DNA from: an uncultured Catenibacterium sp.
GTDB lineage: Bacteria > Bacillota_I > Bacilli_A > Erysipelotrichales > Coprobacillaceae
NCBI GenBank assembly: GCA_900540685.1
Contig: UQGS01000045.1
Location: 1-18,349 of the forward strand
Direction: 5' to 3'
DNA length: 18,349 nucleotides
Shown here in pieces: positions 15,918 through 18,349 of the stretch. Position numbers and translations under genes: made by a program. Each line of letters begins with the position of its first letter. Position 1 is the first letter of the stretch. The notes below the pieces were generated by a model. It did no database searches. It was not told the DNA's origin and saw only the letters and a list, made by a program, of their open reading frames with translations.

Positions 15918-16272
15918 TATCGATGGAGGGAGTTAATCGTACTCCTGCAGTACTTTTAACTAGAACTATAGACAAAGACCACCGCGTCAGATTCCAGAGT
16001 AAATACTATTTTCCAGTAACTGAAAACGGTGACAGAAGATACTTTGCAAGAAAGACTGACTGCATGGTCATTGAGTCATTTGATCGACAGTTTCTGGCAA
16101 ATATCGCTGATAAGCTTTATCTAATGGAAGAAGTACCCAAACATGAACTAGTATCAAAGGAATTTGATGCTCCTAAGGAAGCACCTAAGAAAGAAAAGAA
16201 AAAGCATATTCCTCCAATGAATCATCCATGGAGAAAAGACAGCTTTGCGAATTATGCTGCAAAACGAAAGCA

Positions 16273-16281
16273 CCGTTGTGG
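16273..16281. repeat. Target site duplication, left copy
   Basis: CCGTTGTGG immediately precedes the left inverted repeat of the IS4-family element and is repeated exactly at 17911-17919. Confidence 0.9.
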
Positions 16282-16298
16282 CAATGTCATTAAGTTAA
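16282..16298 (+). repeat. Left terminal inverted repeat of the IS4-family element
   Basis: CAATGTCATTAAGTTAA is the exact reverse complement of bases 17894-17910. Confidence 0.93.
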
Positions 16299-16313
16299 GA
16301 ATTGACAGCTATC

Positions 16314-16347
16314 AAGGCATACAAACAAAATGTATGCCTTTTTTATT
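16314..16347 (+). terminator. Inward-facing terminator at the left IS end
   Basis: AAGGCATACA (16314-16323) pairs perfectly with TGTATGCCTT (16331-16340) around a seven-base A-rich loop, and a T-rich stretch follows. It reads on the plus strand, just inside the left repeat, so it would stop outside transcripts before they reach the transposase gene. Confidence 0.8.
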
Positions 16348-16375
16348 TTCTCTTGACAAAAGCCCAAAAATGTGA

Positions 16376-16411
16376 GGCCAATAATCAATATTTATATATT
16401 GATTATTGGCC
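16376..16411 (+). repeat. 36-base palindrome in the transposase 5' region
   Basis: Arms GGCCAATAATCAATAT (16376-16391) and its exact complement (16396-16411) flank TTAT. The 16-pair hairpin ends 21 bases before the transposase GGAGG. There is no T run after it, so it is not a standard terminator. It may restrict translation or transcription of the transposase. Confidence 0.85.
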
Positions 16412-16444
16412 AATTGTTTATAGATGTCGTCGGAGGTATACATT

Positions 16445-17752
16445 ATGGACAACTATAAACAACTCGAGAAAACTTTAAATCACATTATCAAAAAAATGAA
16501 CGATTCACGCTCTATTTTCTGCGAAAATTCCAGAACAGACTTCATTCGTTCTCGTAAACTTGATTTTCAAGATACCATCAAAATCCTCTTCTGCATGGAA
16601 AACGGCTCTTTAAGAGATGAACTATTTAAGTCTTTTGATAATGCACTTGATACACCTACTGCATCTGCGTTTGTGCAGGCTAGAAATAAAATCAAGGTGG
16701 ATGCTTTTAAACATATTTTCAATAAGTTTAATGATAGAACTCATGAAGACATACTGTATAAAGGATATCGTCTTCACGCTATTGATGGGAGTGAATTGCC
16801 AATCGATAATTCCATATATGATAAAGAAACAAGAGTTCTAAGAACAGGCGGTACCAATAAGCCTTATTCCGCATTTCATATTAATGCCAGCTACGATCTC
16901 CTTGAGCGATCATATGATGATCTTATTATACAGGGTCAGGCAGTAAGGGATGAAAATGATGCTTTCTGCCAGCTTGTGGATCGTTATCAGGGAAGGAAAG
17001 CGATTTTTATAGCGGACAGAGGATATGAATCTTATAACGGTTTTGAACATGTTGCGAAATCTGGAAACAAGTATCTTGTCAGAGTCAAGGATATCAATTC
17101 TAAAACCAGTATGACAAGATCTTTAGGGCCGTATCCGAATGATGAGTTTGATATTGACGTGTTTAGAATGCTTACTCTGAAATGTACATCAATGATAAAA
17201 GCATGCCCTCAGCTATATAAAGTATGTCCTACTAATATGCGATTTGACTATATGTCTAAAGAAGATCCCTGGTATGAGTTTAATTGCAGGATAGTTCGAT
17301 TCAAAATCACTGAAGATACATATGAATGTATAATTACTAATCTTGATAGGACTGAATTCTCATCTGAAGACATCAAGGAACTATATAATAAACGCTGGGG
17401 TATAGAGACTTCTTTCAGACATGTAAAGTATGCAATAGGTTTGAATTCACATCACGCAAAGAAGAGAAAATATATAAAGCAGGAGATTTATATAAGTCTT
17501 ACTCTTTATAATCTGACACAGAGACTTATAAGGAAGATAAAGATTGAAAAAAGAAACAAGAAATATATTTATCAGATTAATTTCACTAGAGCTTGTCATT
17601 TAGTAAGAAGTTTTCTAAACAAAAAAGATGGAAAAAATCCATCTTTAGAGAATCTGATAGCTAATGAAATCTTACCAATTCGCCCCGGTAGATCTCATAA
17701 TAGAAACGTCAAACGAAAGTCGTTCATATATTTTAACTACAGATTTGACTAG
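16445..17752 (+). CDS. IS4-family DDE transposase
   Basis: Cuts and joins the ends of its own element. From ATG 16445 it has 435 residues. The catalytic triad is D114 (HAIDGSELPI), D191 (FIADRGYESYN) and E321 in YNKRWGIETSFRHVK, which matches the IS4 Y-(2)-R-(3)-E-(6)-K pattern exactly (Y314, R317, E321, K328). The long D191-E321 interval (130 residues) fits the beta-strand insertion domain of the family. The C-terminus is basic. The start is chosen because GGAGG lies eight bases before it; an ATG at 16424 has no binding site. No frameshift or stop interrupts it, so it is probably functional. Close to the ISPepr1-like group by size and motif, which I infer only. Confidence 0.95.
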   Translation: MDNYKQLEKTLNHIIKKMNDSRSIFCENSRTDFIRSRKLDFQDTIKILFCMENGSLRDELFKSFDNALDTPTASAFVQARNKIKVDAFKHIFNKFNDRTHEDILYKGYRLHAIDGSELPIDNSIYDKETRVLRTGGTNKPYSAFHINASYDLLERSYDDLIIQGQAVRDENDAFCQLVDRYQGRKAIFIADRGYESYNGFEHVAKSGNKYLVRVKDINSKTSMTRSLGPYPNDEFDIDVFRMLTLKCTSMIKACPQLYKVCPTNMRFDYMSKEDPWYEFNCRIVRFKITEDTYECIITNLDRTEFSSEDIKELYNKRWGIETSFRHVKYAIGLNSHHAKKRKYIKQEIYISLTLYNLTQRLIRKIKIEKRNKKYIYQINFTRACHLVRSFLNKKDGKNPSLENLIANEILPIRPGRSHNRNVKRKSFIYFNYRFD

Positions 17753-17802
17753 TCGGACAAATTATAAACCTTTTTGCGATGAAATAGAATATTTTTTAAA
17801 AA

Positions 17803-17824
17803 ATCGTGAAAACGATACTTTTTT
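17803..17824 (+). terminator. Probable terminator of the IS4-family transposase
   Basis: ATCGT and ACGAT pair around a GAAA tetraloop, followed by ACTTTTTT, 51 bases after the transposase stop. The stem is short (five pairs), with flanking A and T runs that could extend it. Confidence 0.55.
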
Positions 17825-17830
17825 GGCTGC

Positions 17831-17879
17831 AATAAAATAAAAGTCAGAATAATATATCTGCTGATATATCATCTGACTT
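17831..17879 (-). terminator. Inward-facing terminator-like hairpin at the right IS end
   Basis: AAGTCAGA plus ATATATC on one side pair with GATATAT plus TCTGACTT on the other, around TGCT with a small internal loop. Read on the minus strand the hairpin is followed by TTTTATTTTATT. It therefore faces into the IS from the right end, mirroring the one on the left. Confidence 0.65.
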
Positions 17880-17893
17880 AAATTCTAGCATTA

Positions 17894-17910
17894 TTAACTT
17901 AATGACATTG
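17894..17910 (-). repeat. Right terminal inverted repeat of the IS4-family element
   Basis: TTAACTTAATGACATTG is the exact reverse complement of bases 16282-16298. Confidence 0.93.
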
Positions 17911-17919
17911 CCGTTGTGG
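17911..17919. repeat. Target site duplication, right copy
   Basis: CCGTTGTGG follows the right inverted repeat directly and matches 16273-16281 exactly. Confidence 0.9.
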
Positions 17920-17932
17920 TGCTCATGTTTGA
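17912..17932 (+). pseudogene. Displaced 3' end of the integrase-type transposase remnant
   Basis: In the frame of the remnant left of the IS, the right-hand copy of the target reads CGT TGT GGT GCT CAT GTT TGA (RCGAHV, stop). Joining it to the left part gives a natural C-terminus, HRCGAHV. The remaining 107 bases to 18039 contain no gene I can support. Confidence 0.7.
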
Positions 17933-18039
17933 TTATCATTGAAATTTAGGAAACACCTAATTATTTTAAATTACCTTTATTTATTACTCGTTACAGTCCC
18001 CTTTTTGATTGTTTTCTGCATAAGTTCTTTCTATTACGA

Positions 18040-18270
18040 CTATTTCATTTCAAAAAGTATTATCAGCAATATTGTTAAACCAATATGTAATCCAAACCAA
18101 CCAAACCAAGCTATTCCAAATGTACTAGATAACCACACACAAACAAAATATCCTATAACAGCGACTACAGGTGTATATTTCCATTCTTTATATACAAGAT
18201 AACTTAAAAACAAATAAAATAATGTAATAAAAATATTTGTATAATCATCATCAATATTGCTTAGTAACAC
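18040..18270 (-). CDS. Hypothetical membrane protein, probably incomplete
   Basis: I do not recognise this protein. The 76-residue frame has two or three membrane segments: ITLFYLFLSYLVY, VVAVIGYFVCVWLSSTFGIAWF and FGLHIGLTILLIILF, and ends EMK. The only start is a GTG at 18270 with no ribosome binding site. The frame stays open upstream to 18324 (TIYLKRAIFNIINFS) without any ATG, GTG or TTG. That suggests the true N-terminus has been lost or lies behind a frameshift: an ATG at the window edge (18349) opens another frame that stops after nine codons. An 87-codon plus-strand frame overlaps it, but its second half is polar and lacks membrane-protein character. It lies in the AT-rich accessory end next to the insertion sequences and may be a pseudogene. 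Confidence 0.45.
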   Translation of the reverse strand: MLLSNIDDDYTNIFITLFYLFLSYLVYKEWKYTPVVAVIGYFVCVWLSSTFGIAWFGWFGLHIGLTILLIILFEMK

Positions 18271-18349
18271 TGAAAAATTAATAATATTAAATATCGCTCT
18301 TTTTAAGTAAATTGTTGTTTTAGGTTATCTTATTCAGCAAAAATACCAT

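Larger units (their letters stand above)
15923..16375 (+). pseudogene. C-terminal remnant of an integrase-type (ISNCY-like) transposase
   Basis: The open frame from ATG 15923 gives MEGVNRTPAVLLTRTIDKDH, then RVRFQSKYYFPV, then a lysine-rich linker and IPPMNHPWRKDSFANY. This is the C-terminal barrel and tail of DDE integrase-fold transposases annotated as ISNCY type in gut Bacillota. The catalytic rve core, about 300 residues, is absent upstream, where ackA regulatory DNA begins. From base 16282 the frame is IS4-element DNA, so the last 31 codons (NVIKLRIDS onward) are not native. The original end, RCGAHV and stop, lies at 17912-17932. An upstream TTG (15875) keeps the frame open but reads through tandem repeats. 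The family call is from motif memory; truncation and interruption are seen directly. Confidence 0.65.
16282..17910 (+). mobile_element. Complete IS4-family insertion sequence, 1629 bp
   Basis: The ends are perfect 17-bp inverted repeats, CAATGTCATTAAGTTAA (16282-16298) and TTAACTTAATGACATTG (17894-17910), flanked by 9-bp direct repeats CCGTTGTGG. The element carries one intact transposase on the plus strand with the DDE and Y-(2)-R-(3)-E-(6)-K pattern of the IS4 family. A 9-bp duplication is within the range known for that family (about 9-12). Terminator-like hairpins face inward from both ends, and a 36-base palindrome precedes the transposase. It is inserted in the last codons of the integrase-type transposase remnant. 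All parts needed for transposition look intact. Confidence 0.93.

Noticed and set aside
16353..16358. TTGACA as -35 box of the transposase promoter
   Set aside because: No TATAAT-like hexamer occurs 16-18 bases downstream, so the hexamer alone is not evidence.
16424..16444. Seven-residue N-terminal extension of the IS4-family transposase
   Set aside because: The ATG at 16424 lacks a binding site and its frame runs over the GGAGG that serves the ATG at 16445.
17939..18202. Plus-strand frame of 87 codons starting with TTG
   Set aside because: No ribosome binding site. Its second half is the polar shadow of a membrane-protein frame on the other strand, which has the better protein character.
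1..18349. CRISPR array, tRNA or rRNA genes
   Set aside because: No spaced identical repeats or cloverleaf/rRNA-like stretches were noticed on either strand; the only tandem repeat is the short 12-bp array near 15900.

Overview
The window looks like a low-GC Bacillota chromosome. The core gene set (smc, ftsY, ylxM, ffh, rpsP, khpA, rimM, trmD, rplS), strong AGGAGG-type ribosome binding sites, a sigma-A style promoter at rplS and a CcpA cre box at ackA all point that way. The unusually short SMC and the general gene style suggest a gut Erysipelotrichia relative, but that placement is inference only.

From base 1 to about 15800 every gene is on the minus strand, so transcription runs right to left. 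First comes ackA, with its own terminator and an upstream cre box. Next is a tightly packed unit of eight genes, nrnA, an OmpR-type response regulator, its histidine kinase, xpt, smc, ftsY, ylxM and ffh, with gaps of 24 bases or less and several overlaps, closed by a terminator after ffh. A second two-component unit follows: an overlooked 27-residue membrane peptide, a response regulator and a histidine kinase. It sits between ffh and rpsP, which are neighbours in many Bacillota. The last block is rpsP, khpA, rimM, trmD and rplS. It has a good promoter before rpsP, a terminator-like hairpin between khpA and rimM, and a separate promoter plus a probable L19 leader before rplS, whose 3' end runs off the window.

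From about 15880 to the right edge the window is accessory DNA. It holds the C-terminal remnant of a DDE integrase-type transposase (ISNCY-like). A complete 1629-bp IS4-family element is inserted in that remnant's last codons. The IS has 17-bp perfect terminal inverted repeats, a 9-bp target duplication, an intact DDE transposase and terminator-like hairpins facing inward from both ends. Removing the IS and one target copy restores an uninterrupted end to the host transposase. Beyond it lies a fragment of an unrecognised membrane protein on the minus strand.

Together the core genes serve co-translational protein targeting (Ffh, FtsY, YlxM), chromosome organisation (SMC), ribosome and tRNA maturation (bS16, KhpA, RimM, TrmD, bL19), purine salvage (Xpt), small-RNA turnover (NrnA) and acetate overflow metabolism (AckA). 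Two signalling systems of unknown stimulus are embedded among them.
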